Below are positions 41,549 through 50,279 of a stretch of DNA of 61,684 bases, one piece after another (position 1 is the stretch's first letter; every line of letters starts with the position of its first letter). Where the stretch lies: assembly GCA_015493585.1 (NCBI GenBank), contig WGCW01000062.1, positions 1 to 61,684 of the forward strand. The letters run 5' to 3'. The translations under genes and the position numbers were made by a program. This DNA comes from Acidobacteriota bacterium (GTDB lineage: Bacteria > Acidobacteriota > Thermoanaerobaculia > Thermoanaerobaculales > Sulfomarinibacteraceae). Below the pieces are notes generated by a model that was not told the DNA's origin, did no database searches, and saw nothing but the letters and a program-made list of their open reading frames with translations.

Positions 41549-43318
41549 TTATCCGATCTCGAGCCAGCGGAACCAAATCGGATGGTTCTTCTTGTACCAC
41601 CTGAGCACGTCGAGGATCAGAGCCTTCTTGTCCGGCGGTAAGACTTCGTCGTCGACCCGGTCGAGGTGCACCCGAATCCGGTCCTCGGCCAGGTACTCGA
41701 GCGCCTCGGAGGCCAGCGTTTCGAGCTCGTTGCGGATTCGTCCCGAATCGGAGATCTTGACGGCTCGCGTCCGGTAGTCCTGGCCCGCGTAGAACCGGTC
41801 GAGCAGCGGCAGAAAGACGTACCGCATCGCATCGGCCGGTTCGGTCAGCCGAAGCGTCAGCGTCACCCGCAGAACGCCTTCCCGGGTTGCCGCACGGGAT
41901 GTGACCCGGTACACGCCCGGCTCGACCTCCTCGACGCCGGGCGTTCCCGAGTATGGATCGGGCAACATCGAGCCCGCGAGCGCGAGCACGTGCCATTCCT
42001 TGTTCGGGAACAGATCATCGACCGTCATCGTTCGCTGGCCGGCCGGCATCCCGGCATCCCGCGCGTTCCGGATGATCGCCGCGTACTCCTCAATCTCTGC
42101 GGCCGTTACGTCCCGTTCGAGAACCCGGCTCAAACCCGCGCCGAAATCTTCCGATTCCGGATCGAGCTGCATGATCAGCCACTCCCGGTCGTACGGAATC
42201 TTGAACTTCGAGGAGAAGAGGCACATGGAGGTCCGGTTTCCGAGAACCGGGTCGAGGCTCGCCGCCTGCATCGCTTCGGCCGACGCCGCATAGCCATCGC
42301 AGAGGAAGAGATGCTCGCTCCCCTCGGAGTCTGTGAACGGCCCGACGTGGTAGGTTGGGGCGTACGTTCCCGATTCGGTGAACGCCTCCATCCCAGTATC
42401 GGGAATCGTCCACCCATCCTCGATCAGATGCACGCCGAGATCACGCCACGTCTGCCATAGCTTGCCGATCCGTGTTTCGCGGGAGGGGCCACCCAGAGTC
42501 CACACATGGACATGATCTGGGGTGATTCCTGGATACGCAGCCTGGATTGCCTCAAGCACGAGCTTGCGCGGCGTCCTGTAGTCGATCAGCACTGACTGTT
42601 CCGCGGCTTGCCGGACCACCGCTTCCGGCAGCGTCAGCGAACCCATGTACCCCTCGTACGGACGGGCGACCCGCAACGGCTGATCGAACAGGTGCAGCAC
42701 GGACAACGGCCCGGTCGGAGCACCCTTGGCGAAACGCGAGGTGTTTTCCAGTGTATCGACCGCTCCGCCCCACACCGTGATACCCGCCGTCTGGACCTCG
42801 CGCCAGAAGTCGTTCCACTCGTAGCCGGGATCGTTGATCAGCCGGTGCACCCGGCGGTCGAGGAAACGCGCCACCTGAGGCCTGGCGTACACGCGGCCAA
42901 AACCGAGAAGCGGGTTTGAGCCCATCTCCGGAGTCTCACCGGCCTTTGGCATCAGCCCTTCACCGAGGCTGATCATGACGGCATGGTTCTCGGGAAGTGC
43001 CCGGGTCAGGTACCACAACGCCTCAGACAACGCATAGGCGGAGATCGCGTCGGCATCCTTCTTCACACGGTTGATCCCGGCCTTGTCGAGCCCCTTCCCC
43101 TCGCCGTACCGGCCGAAGAGGCGCGTTCCCAGCGAGGTCACGGCCACGCTCATGATGAACGCCCGTTCGAGCGACATCCCCACGAACGAGTGCTCCGCAG
43201 CCGGCTCTTCCCCCTCCCAGCTCTCCTCGACGTCTTCCAGCCATAGATGAAACCTGCCCAAAATCGACCGTGTGTCATACACCCACTGGGCCACCCGGTT
43301 CTTTCGTTGCATCTCCAT
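41549..43318 (-). CDS. Unrecognised 589-residue protein
   Basis: I do not recognise this family. From the ATG at 43318 (GGAGGT seven bases upstream; the longer frame to 43474 is not supported) it encodes 589 residues without a signal peptide or clear membrane span, so it looks cytoplasmic. It has an N-terminal helical region (LWLEDVEESWEGEEPAAEHS), a middle with VHVWTLGGPSRETRIGKLW and HLFLCDGYAASAEAMQAASL, and a charged helical C terminus. The DGYAASAEAMQAA segment and VWTLGGP might mark a nucleotide or sugar-binding fold, but I cannot assign one. It lies divergent from the FecR/mreB operon and 15 bases before a DMT transporter gene. Confidence 0.85.
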   Translation of the reverse strand: MEMQRKNRVAQWVYDTRSILGRFHLWLEDVEESWEGEEPAAEHSFVGMSLERAFIMSVAVTSLGTRLFGRYGEGKGLDKAGINRVKKDADAISAYALSEALWYLTRALPENHAVMISLGEGLMPKAGETPEMGSNPLLGFGRVYARPQVARFLDRRVHRLINDPGYEWNDFWREVQTAGITVWGGAVDTLENTSRFAKGAPTGPLSVLHLFDQPLRVARPYEGYMGSLTLPEAVVRQAAEQSVLIDYRTPRKLVLEAIQAAYPGITPDHVHVWTLGGPSRETRIGKLWQTWRDLGVHLIEDGWTIPDTGMEAFTESGTYAPTYHVGPFTDSEGSEHLFLCDGYAASAEAMQAASLDPVLGNRTSMCLFSSKFKIPYDREWLIMQLDPESEDFGAGLSRVLERDVTAAEIEEYAAIIRNARDAGMPAGQRTMTVDDLFPNKEWHVLALAGSMLPDPYSGTPGVEEVEPGVYRVTSRAATREGVLRVTLTLRLTEPADAMRYVFLPLLDRFYAGQDYRTRAVKISDSGRIRNELETLASEALEYLAEDRIRVHLDRVDDEVLPPDKKALILDVLRWYKKNHPIWFRWLEIG

Positions 43319-43473
43319 ACTGCACCTCCGCGTGAAGACTGTGCCACGAATCCGCTTCGCGCTCAACCCGGGGCTCCAGTGGCGGTTTGATGCGAGAACA
43401 GCCGCCCCCGTGTCCCAGGCTCTTGCCCATCGTTCGAAGGACGTGTTACCTTGCCGCTGGAGACGGCAACACA

Positions 43474-44895
43474 ATGGCTCGTGGCTTCGAAATCGACTGG
43501 GTTGTGGTTCGTGTCATCACGCTGAAGCGTGTGCTGGCCTTGACGGCCACTGGGCTCGTCGCGGCAGCGCTCTTGTTTTTCGCGTACAACAGCCTGCATC
43601 TTCCACCTGAGGCTCTCGCCCGAAGGGCAATCGAGCAGGCCCATCGAGCTTCTTCCGCCCTGGCTGGAAAGCCAATCGCGAAGACGTGGAATAAGGAAAT
43701 TCAGCTCGCTCGTCAGCAACTCAAACAGGCGCAAGGGGCGTACGATGCGGAAAAGTGGGGCCGCGCCCGGGAGCTGGCCGACGACGCACGCCAACGGTTC
43801 GAGGCGGTGCTCGGAGCGGGTGAAGCGCAGGTGACGGGCGTCGGTCAAGTCTTCAGCCTGGAGGGCGATGTCTCGATCCAGAGAGCGGGCAGATCAGATT
43901 GGATGGCGGCTCACGAGAGAATGCCACTGTTTGACGGGGACTTTATCAGGACCGGCCAGGATGGTTCCGCGGAGATTCTGTTCTCCGACGGAACGCTGTA
44001 CCGGATCTCCCCGGAAACACTGCTCGAGATTCACCGGCAACGCCGGAAATCCAGCCCGGCCTCGGTCAAGATGGTCGTTGGACGCATCAACGTCTTCACG
44101 TCGTCTGAAAAGTCCACGGTGACGACACAGACGGCGCGCACACGGATCGACAGGGAAAGCCGCGTCGCGCTCGATGTAGGTCAAAAGGACAAAACCACGC
44201 GCATCGCTGCCTTCGTGGGGGGCGCTCAGGTTCAGGGGGCCGGCGGCGGCTCCGTGATCGTGCATTCGCATCAACGCGTTGTTGCGATGGCGAACGGGAA
44301 GCTCTCACAAACCGCACCGATCCCCCGGGCACCAACGCCGCTCGCACCACCAAACAACGATGTTTTCGATCTCGCGTCCTCGCCGATTATCGTGTTGAAA
44401 TGGCAGCTTCCGGGCGGCGCTGTTCACGCCAGGCTTCAAGTAAGCCGGTCAAGGCGCTTCGCTCACGACACCCTTGATATCGATACCGTCACCGGTCACA
44501 ACGACTGGGCCAAGCTCAAGGCCGTGGCCCCGGGCACATATTTTTGGAGGGTGGCCGCCCTCGATGCTCTGGGCACGCGCTCGATATGGAGTCAGGTCAT
44601 GCGGTTCCAGGTCACCTCGGCAGGAGCGCTCCTCCCCCTGAATGACCGGAAACCGCCGATGCTTGAGGTGGAGCCGGCTCGCCAGATGGGGCAGCTCTTC
44701 ATCATCGAGGGTAAGACGGACGTCGGCGCGACGGTCACCATCAACGGAGAGCCGGTCGACGTCGACGCGGACGGCCACTTCCGGAAAGCCGTCGAAGTGC
44801 GGAAGGCCGGGTGGAACGAACTGGTCGTCACGGCAGTTGACCCATCCGGCAACGAGACGCAGCGCCGGCAGCGTGTGTACGTGGAGGTTTATTGA
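43474..44895 (+). CDS. FecR-domain protein with single membrane anchor
   Basis: A 473-residue protein. A membrane helix lies at about 19-37 (LALTATGLVAAALLFFAYNS), then a helical repeat region (QLARQQLKQAQGAYDAEKWG), a FecR domain (about 120-245; FSLEGDVSIQRAG, LFDGDFIRTGQDGSAEILFS) and C-terminal beta domains, the last with TVTINGEPVDVDADGHF, a bacterial Ig-like motif. It would sit in the inner membrane with its domains in the periplasm, perhaps contacting peptidoglycan or the rod complex. The stop overlaps the mreB start (TGATG), so it heads the cell-shape operon. ATG at 43474 has a GGAGA site. Confidence 0.85.
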   Translation: MARGFEIDWVVVRVITLKRVLALTATGLVAAALLFFAYNSLHLPPEALARRAIEQAHRASSALAGKPIAKTWNKEIQLARQQLKQAQGAYDAEKWGRARELADDARQRFEAVLGAGEAQVTGVGQVFSLEGDVSIQRAGRSDWMAAHERMPLFDGDFIRTGQDGSAEILFSDGTLYRISPETLLEIHRQRRKSSPASVKMVVGRINVFTSSEKSTVTTQTARTRIDRESRVALDVGQKDKTTRIAAFVGGAQVQGAGGGSVIVHSHQRVVAMANGKLSQTAPIPRAPTPLAPPNNDVFDLASSPIIVLKWQLPGGAVHARLQVSRSRRFAHDTLDIDTVTGHNDWAKLKAVAPGTYFWRVAALDALGTRSIWSQVMRFQVTSAGALLPLNDRKPPMLEVEPARQMGQLFIIEGKTDVGATVTINGEPVDVDADGHFRKAVEVRKAGWNELVVTAVDPSGNETQRRQRVYVEVY

Positions 44896-45920
44896 TGCGT
44901 TTGTCCAGTCTCTTGGGGCTGCTCTCGTCCGATCTGGCGATCGATCTCGGCACGGCAACGACCCTCGTCTACATCCGGGGCCGGGGAATCGTCGTCGCTG
45001 AACCGTCGATGGTGGCGCGCAACCGTGTGACCAACCGCGTCGAGGCGGTCGGCGCGAAGGCCAAAGAGATGCTTGGAAAGACTCCGGGAAATATCGAGGC
45101 CATCCGGCCGATGAAGGACGGGGTCATCGCAGATTTCGAGGTGACCGAGCGAATGCTCGACTTTTTCATCAAGAAAGCGCACGGCCGGTCATTTCTCGTG
45201 CGTCCGCGAATCATCATCTCGGTTCCATCGGAGATTACGCAGGTCGAAAAGCGCGCCGTCAAAGACACCGCATTGAAGGCTGGCGCCAGCGAAGTCTACC
45301 TGATCGATCAGGCGATGGCTGCTGCAATTGGCGCCGGGCTTCCGATCACCGAGCCGTCGGGAAATATGATCGTCGACATCGGGGGAGGGACGACCGATGT
45401 GGCGGTCATCTCTCTGGCCGGCGTCGTGTATTCGCGTTCCGTTCGGATCGCCGGCAACGAGATGGATGAGGCGGTCATCGGCTACATCAAGAAGAAGTAC
45501 AACCTCCTGATCGGCGAACGAACCGCCGAGCAGATCAAGATCGAGATCGGCTCGGCGTACCCTCTGGATGAGCCGCTGAGCATGGAAATCAAGGGGCGTG
45601 ATCTGGTCGAAGGAGTCCCCAAGAACCTGACGGTGACGGACGAAGAGATCCGGGAGGCATTGGCGGAAACGGTATCGACGATCGTCGATACCGTCCGGAA
45701 CGCCTTGGAAAGGACCCCACCGGAGCTCTCCGCGGACATTATCGACAAGGGGATTATTCTGGCCGGTGGCGGCTCACTCTTGAAGAATCTGGACAAGCGT
45801 ATCCGGGAAGAAACGGGGTTGCCGGTGGCCCATGCGGAAGACCCGGGCTCAGCCGTCGTACGCGGGACCGGGATGATGCTCACCAACATCCACCTGCTGC
45901 GAAAAATTGCAATTCACTGA
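44895..45920 (+). CDS. mreB: Rod shape-determining protein MreB
   Basis: A 341-residue actin homologue. IDLGTATTLVYIRGRG and VDIGGGTTDVAVISL are the phosphate loops, and GIILAGGGSLLKNLDKRI the adenosine loop. MreB filaments under the inner membrane guide the elongation complex that builds lateral cell wall, so the cell is probably rod-shaped. Start ATG at 44895 overlaps the FecR gene stop by one base. Confidence 0.98.
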   Translation: MRLSSLLGLLSSDLAIDLGTATTLVYIRGRGIVVAEPSMVARNRVTNRVEAVGAKAKEMLGKTPGNIEAIRPMKDGVIADFEVTERMLDFFIKKAHGRSFLVRPRIIISVPSEITQVEKRAVKDTALKAGASEVYLIDQAMAAAIGAGLPITEPSGNMIVDIGGGTTDVAVISLAGVVYSRSVRIAGNEMDEAVIGYIKKKYNLLIGERTAEQIKIEIGSAYPLDEPLSMEIKGRDLVEGVPKNLTVTDEEIREALAETVSTIVDTVRNALERTPPELSADIIDKGIILAGGGSLLKNLDKRIREETGLPVAHAEDPGSAVVRGTGMMLTNIHLLRKIAIH

Positions 45921-45987
45921 GCGGAGCAGCGGCCGTACGGCGACGTGCTGCTGCCGGATGAACCTCTGGCAGCACGAAGGGTAGGGC

Positions 45988-46833
45988 GTGGAGGTCATGG
46001 TACGGATCCTTCCAAGATCTCGTTCCCGGAGTTTGCGAGTACTCCTCATCTGGATCCTCCTGGAGCTCATCGCCGGGGGTCAGGTCCGCTCCAGAAGTGG
46101 GACGGCGTTGGGATCATGGCTGCACGCGGTGGTGTCACCGGTGATCACGGCGGGAAGGGTGCTGGTGCACGGCGTTCAAAACCTCTCGTGGGGGTTCGGA
46201 AACACGTGGAACCTCGTTAGCGAGAACACGCGACTGCGCGAGGCCCTGGCCGCCCAGCGCGCCCGCACCCTCGTTCTCGAGAACAGCCTCCACATCCAGA
46301 ACGAGGCGGATCATCTCGTGGTGCACTATCCAGGTTTTGTCACACATGGCCGCATTGAGACGTGTCTCGTGAGAAACCTCGACAACGGCCTGATGAAGAT
46401 CAGTGGAGGTTGGAGTGATGGCATCCATCGTGACGCTCCGATCTTGGCCGGCCTGGGAGTTGCTGGCCGTGTGATCCGGAGCGGACCACATTCGAGCTGG
46501 GTGGAGCTCTTGACGAGAGCCACAGCGGCCGTGGCCGTTGAGATCAAGGATTCCGGGATCCCGGCTCTGGCAGCAGGAACGGGCACATCAAGCCTCAGGA
46601 TCGAGTACATTCCACGACGCGCCCATGTGCTCAAGGCGATGGTGTTGACGACGAGCGGTGCGGATGGAATCTATCCGCCGGGGCTGCCGGTCGCCCGGAT
46701 CACGAAGGTCCGTGAAGGGAATGGACCGTTCCTCGAGGTCCGGGCGACACCCCTTGCCGACCTCGGACGGATCCACGTCTGTCTCGTCTTGGTGGACTGG
46801 CCGCAGCGCCGACCCGGGGAGCGGATGCCATGA
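45988..46833 (+). CDS. mreC: Rod shape-determining protein MreC
   Basis: A 281-residue protein with one N-terminal span (about 17-33), a coiled-coil region (about 75-105, ENTRLREALAAQRARTLVLE) and two periplasmic beta domains (GRVIRSGPHSSWVELLTRAT; SGADGIYPPGLPVARITKV). MreC links the MreB filaments to PBP2 in the periplasm. GTG at 45988 is used; an ATG three codons later is possible. It overlaps mreD by four bases. Confidence 0.93.
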   Translation: MEVMVRILPRSRSRSLRVLLIWILLELIAGGQVRSRSGTALGSWLHAVVSPVITAGRVLVHGVQNLSWGFGNTWNLVSENTRLREALAAQRARTLVLENSLHIQNEADHLVVHYPGFVTHGRIETCLVRNLDNGLMKISGGWSDGIHRDAPILAGLGVAGRVIRSGPHSSWVELLTRATAAVAVEIKDSGIPALAAGTGTSSLRIEYIPRRAHVLKAMVLTTSGADGIYPPGLPVARITKVREGNGPFLEVRATPLADLGRIHVCLVLVDWPQRRPGERMP

Positions 46834-47324
46834 TCCTGGTTTTGCTCGTCTTGGCGACGTTTGGGGCGCAGGCGGTGCTCACCGTTCCCGGTGCGCCTCC
46901 ATGGGCCAGCTCAACCTTACTACCGCTCGTCTGGGTTGTGTGGCTCGCCATGCAGCCTGAGGAACGCCACCCGTTCATCGTCGCGATCGTCCTCGGCCTG
47001 GTGTGGGATGCTCTTTTCGAACCGGTGATCGGTCCCGGCGGCATCGCCTTCAGCGCCGCCCTCCTTGTGGTGATGTGGCTGGCGATGCATGTTGCTGACC
47101 GGTCACCGCTGGCCTGGGGCGGGGGCGGCGCCATTGCCGCTGCGTCCACCCTTCTGGTGCGGCATGTGGCCCTTGTGCCACTCGGGCTCGCCGGCCGGAT
47201 CGACGCTGCTCCTCTTCTGAGAAGTATCGGGCTGACAGCGGGATGGTGCCTGATCGTTGGATGGATTGTGCAGGCCAATCTTGCCGGGCATTGGCGCCGG
47301 TTGCGGGCCCGAAAGCTCCGCTGA
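46830..47324 (+). CDS. mreD: Rod shape-determining protein MreD
   Basis: A 164-residue, five-span membrane protein of MreD type, recognised mainly by size, hydrophobicity (VLGLVWDALFEPVIGPGGIA is the most family-like segment) and its place between mreC and mrdA. It overlaps mreC (ATGA) and is one base from mrdA. Confidence 0.88.
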   Translation: MILVLLVLATFGAQAVLTVPGAPPWASSTLLPLVWVVWLAMQPEERHPFIVAIVLGLVWDALFEPVIGPGGIAFSAALLVVMWLAMHVADRSPLAWGGGGAIAAASTLLVRHVALVPLGLAGRIDAAPLLRSIGLTAGWCLIVGWIVQANLAGHWRRLRARKLR

Positions 47325-47325
47325 G

Positions 47326-49128
47326 ATGCGTCTGAGAGAAGATCTGTCTCCGTACCGGCGCCGGGCGCACGTGCTCTTCCTCATCGTGTTGGCCGCGCTG
47401 ATCCTGATTCTGCTTCGGCTCTTTTCGATGGAAGTGCTGCACGGCCCCGCCTGGCGGCGCATGGCCGAGAACAACCGCCTGCGAACCATTCCGCTGGAAC
47501 CACGCCGCGGAAGAATCTACGACCGGAACGGCACCATCCTCGCAGAGAACAAGCCCTCGTTTCAGCTCCTTGTATTCCCCGATGAGATGCGCTCGGTAGG
47601 TCAAACATGCCTTTTTTTGGCACGCATCGGCCTCGGACGGGCGGCCGATCTCGAGCGGCTTCTTCGCGGTTGGACGGGCCGTTCGATGGCTCCACGCATC
47701 ATCGCCGACAACCTGAGTTGGACCCAGGTACTCCGCATCAGGAGTCACCAGAGTGACCATCCGGAGCTCTCGATCCTCACCGGGACCCGCCGCAGCTATC
47801 CGGTTGGCGGGCTGGCGGCCCACGCTGTCGGATATCTGAGACACATTTCCCGAACCGAGCTCGCCGCCCACCCTGGGCTTGACCCCAACACCCTGGTCGG
47901 GGCGAGCGGCGTCGAGCAGCTCGAAAACCCCGTTCTTGCAGGAGTTTCTGGGGAGCGGAAGGCTGTCGCATCGGCCATCGGCCAACAACTCGGGGTTGTT
48001 TCCGAGAAACCTGCGATCCCCGGGCACGATCTGACGCTGACCCTCGATATGCGGTTGCAACGTGCCGCCGCCGAGGCTCTGGGATCCCGCCAGGGGGCAG
48101 TCGCTGCTCTAGACCCACGGACCGGAGCCATTCGCGTCCTGTATTCCTCGCCCACCTTCGATCCGAACATGTTCACCGGTCATCTGACGCCATCGCAGTG
48201 GACGAGCCTGAGCGCAGATCCGGCCCACCCCCTTCAGGACAGGGCGCTCCAGGGTGTGTATCCACCCGGATCGACGATCAAGCCGTTCTACGCTCTCGAA
48301 GCGCTTGTCCAAGGTGTGGCGACACCACAGTGGACAGTTACCTGCCGGGGGTCAACGGTCCTGTTTGGACATACCTTTCACTGCTGGAGGCGTGGTGGGC
48401 ACGGACGGGTTTCCATGGTGCGGTCGCTTGAAGTCTCGTGCGATATCTACTATTACCACCTTGGCGTCAACCTCGGCATCGAACGGATGGCGGCATGGCT
48501 CGGAAAGTTCGGGTTCGGCCACGCCACGGGAAGCGGGTTCCCCGGGGAACGGGCAGGGCTCGTGGCAACGCCGGCGTGGGTCGAACGCGTCCGGCACCAC
48601 CGGTGGTACCCCGGGACGACAGTCTCGGTCGCGATCGGGCAGGGGCCTATCCTCGTGACGCCGCTTCAGCTGGCACGAGCCTACGCGGCGCTTGCGAACG
48701 GCGGGCATCTGATCGTTCCCCACATCGTCGAAGGGATGAGCCCAGCTCCGGCGATCTCGCTCAACATCCCACCGGATGACCTCAACGTTGTTCGCCGTGG
48801 CTTGTGGGCCGTCGTCCATGGTTCTGAGGGGACCGCCCGGCGTTTCAAAGCCCTTCCGATGGCAGGCAAGACTGGCACTGCCCAGGTCGCCAGCGCCAAG
48901 GAAGGTGTCCGGAACCAGGACCTCGCATGGAAACTGCGTCACCATGCGCTCTTCGTGGGCTGGGCGCCGGCCGGTGATCCCCGGATCGTCGTCGCCGCTA
49001 TCGTCGAGCACGGGGGAGAGGGTGCCTCCGCAGCCGCTCCGGTCGTCGCCGCCGTCATCCAGGCGGCGCTTGCGGGCAATGCGAAGCCACCGGCTGCCCT
49101 GCCAGCCGGCACATCTGGCCCTCAGTGA
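47326..49128 (+). CDS. mrdA: Penicillin-binding protein 2 (elongation transpeptidase)
   Basis: A 600-residue class B PBP with an N-terminal anchor (about 16-35), the dimerisation domain (EPRRGRIYDRNGTILAENKP) and a transpeptidase domain: S316-T-I-K319 holds the nucleophilic serine, S371-C-D the second motif and K515-T-G-T the third. It cross-links peptidoglycan along the side wall with RodA. The second motif is SCD instead of the usual SxN, which occurs in PBP2 proteins. Penicillin binding is expected from the family. Confidence 0.97.
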   Translation: MRLREDLSPYRRRAHVLFLIVLAALILILLRLFSMEVLHGPAWRRMAENNRLRTIPLEPRRGRIYDRNGTILAENKPSFQLLVFPDEMRSVGQTCLFLARIGLGRAADLERLLRGWTGRSMAPRIIADNLSWTQVLRIRSHQSDHPELSILTGTRRSYPVGGLAAHAVGYLRHISRTELAAHPGLDPNTLVGASGVEQLENPVLAGVSGERKAVASAIGQQLGVVSEKPAIPGHDLTLTLDMRLQRAAAEALGSRQGAVAALDPRTGAIRVLYSSPTFDPNMFTGHLTPSQWTSLSADPAHPLQDRALQGVYPPGSTIKPFYALEALVQGVATPQWTVTCRGSTVLFGHTFHCWRRGGHGRVSMVRSLEVSCDIYYYHLGVNLGIERMAAWLGKFGFGHATGSGFPGERAGLVATPAWVERVRHHRWYPGTTVSVAIGQGPILVTPLQLARAYAALANGGHLIVPHIVEGMSPAPAISLNIPPDDLNVVRRGLWAVVHGSEGTARRFKALPMAGKTGTAQVASAKEGVRNQDLAWKLRHHALFVGWAPAGDPRIVVAAIVEHGGEGASAAAPVVAAVIQAALAGNAKPPAALPAGTSGPQ

Positions 49129-49190
49129 TGCCTGCGGATCCCAGCAACGCCTCTCGCAGCCAGGTCCTCCAGCTGGACGGATGTCCACGG

Positions 49191-49196
49191 TACACT
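49191..49196 (+). promoter_or_regulatory. -10-like element, leaderless start at 49203
   Basis: TACACT ends six bases before the GTG of rodA. No ribosome-binding site precedes the GTG, which fits a leaderless internal transcript in the cell-shape operon. Confidence 0.4.
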
Positions 49197-49202
49197 TAAC
49201 CC

Positions 49203-50279
49203 GTGGAGAATCGCATCGATCCGTGGCTCCTCTTGGCCGTCTTCGTCATTCTGGCGAGTTCTGCCACAATGCTCGCATCGCTCAACCACGTCATCGGTGG
49301 ACATCTCTTTGCGCGGCAGGTGCTCTGGGCTGTTCTCGGCATGTTTGTGCTGTGGCTCGTTTCCCGTTTTTCGAGCGTTGCTCTGGTACGGCTGACTCCG
49401 GCGTTCTACGGCGGAGCGCTCGCGTTGCTCGTGGCCGTGTTGGTCATCGGCCAGGTACGGAGCGGAACCCGTGGCTGGTTCGTCATTGGCCCCGTCTCAT
49501 TTCAACCGAGTGAAATCGCCCGGCTGGCGACGGCGATGATGGTCGCGGCGTGGTATGCAGGCCGGAAGGAGACGCGGTTTACGGCCGGCAGCATCCTGGT
49601 GCTGATGGTGCTGATCGGCCTCCCGGTCGCCCTGATCCTGGTGCAGCCGGATCTCGGCGTGGCACTGACGTATCTGCCAATCGCCGTCGCAGCACTGTGG
49701 ATCGGCGGCCTTCCGGCACGGGCCTGGATCGCCATCGGGGTGGTGGGAATCCTGCTCGCCGGAGCGGCATGGACCTGGGGGCTCAAACCGTACCAGAAGG
49801 ACCGGATCCTGACGGTTCTGGAGCCGGCCCGGGATCCGTTCGGGGCCGGTTATCAGGTTCGTCAGTCAAAGATTGCCATCGGCTCTGGCATGGTGGTTGG
49901 GCAGGGGCTCGGCCGTGGGAGCCAGTCGGTTCTCCGGTTTCTCCCCGCACAGCACACGGACTTCATCTTTGCAGCCTGGGCCGAGGCAACCGGTTTTGCT
50001 GGAAGCACGGTGCTTCTGGCAGCGTACGCACTACTCCTGTGGCGCATCTTAAGGACGGCGCTCGCCGCCAAGGATCGCTTCGGTCTGACCGTTTCGGCTT
50101 TGATCGGCGCCTGGCTGGCGTTTCAGATTCTCGTCAACCTATCGATGGTCGTCGGATTGCTCCCGACGACCGGAATCACGCTCCCGTTGTTCAGTTACGG
50201 TGGCAGTTCCCTCGTGACGACGTGCGCCACGCTCGGTGTCGTCAGCGCAGTCTGGAGGGACCGGTTTGTCAACGCATGA
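49203..50279 (+). CDS. rodA: RodA peptidoglycan glycosyltransferase
   Basis: A 358-residue SEDS protein with about ten spans. RSGTRGWFVIGPVSFQPSEI, VQPDLGVALTYLPI, LRFLPAQHTDFIFAAWAEAT and TTGITLPLFSYGGSSLVTTC are the family signatures; the WDxxDFIF-like aspartate (in HTDFIF) is catalytic in SEDS enzymes. It polymerises lipid II with PBP2. GTG start; stop overlaps the RNase G gene. Confidence 0.96.
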   Translation: MENRIDPWLLLAVFVILASSATMLASLNHVIGGHLFARQVLWAVLGMFVLWLVSRFSSVALVRLTPAFYGGALALLVAVLVIGQVRSGTRGWFVIGPVSFQPSEIARLATAMMVAAWYAGRKETRFTAGSILVLMVLIGLPVALILVQPDLGVALTYLPIAVAALWIGGLPARAWIAIGVVGILLAGAAWTWGLKPYQKDRILTVLEPARDPFGAGYQVRQSKIAIGSGMVVGQGLGRGSQSVLRFLPAQHTDFIFAAWAEATGFAGSTVLLAAYALLLWRILRTALAAKDRFGLTVSALIGAWLAFQILVNLSMVVGLLPTTGITLPLFSYGGSSLVTTCATLGVVSAVWRDRFVNA

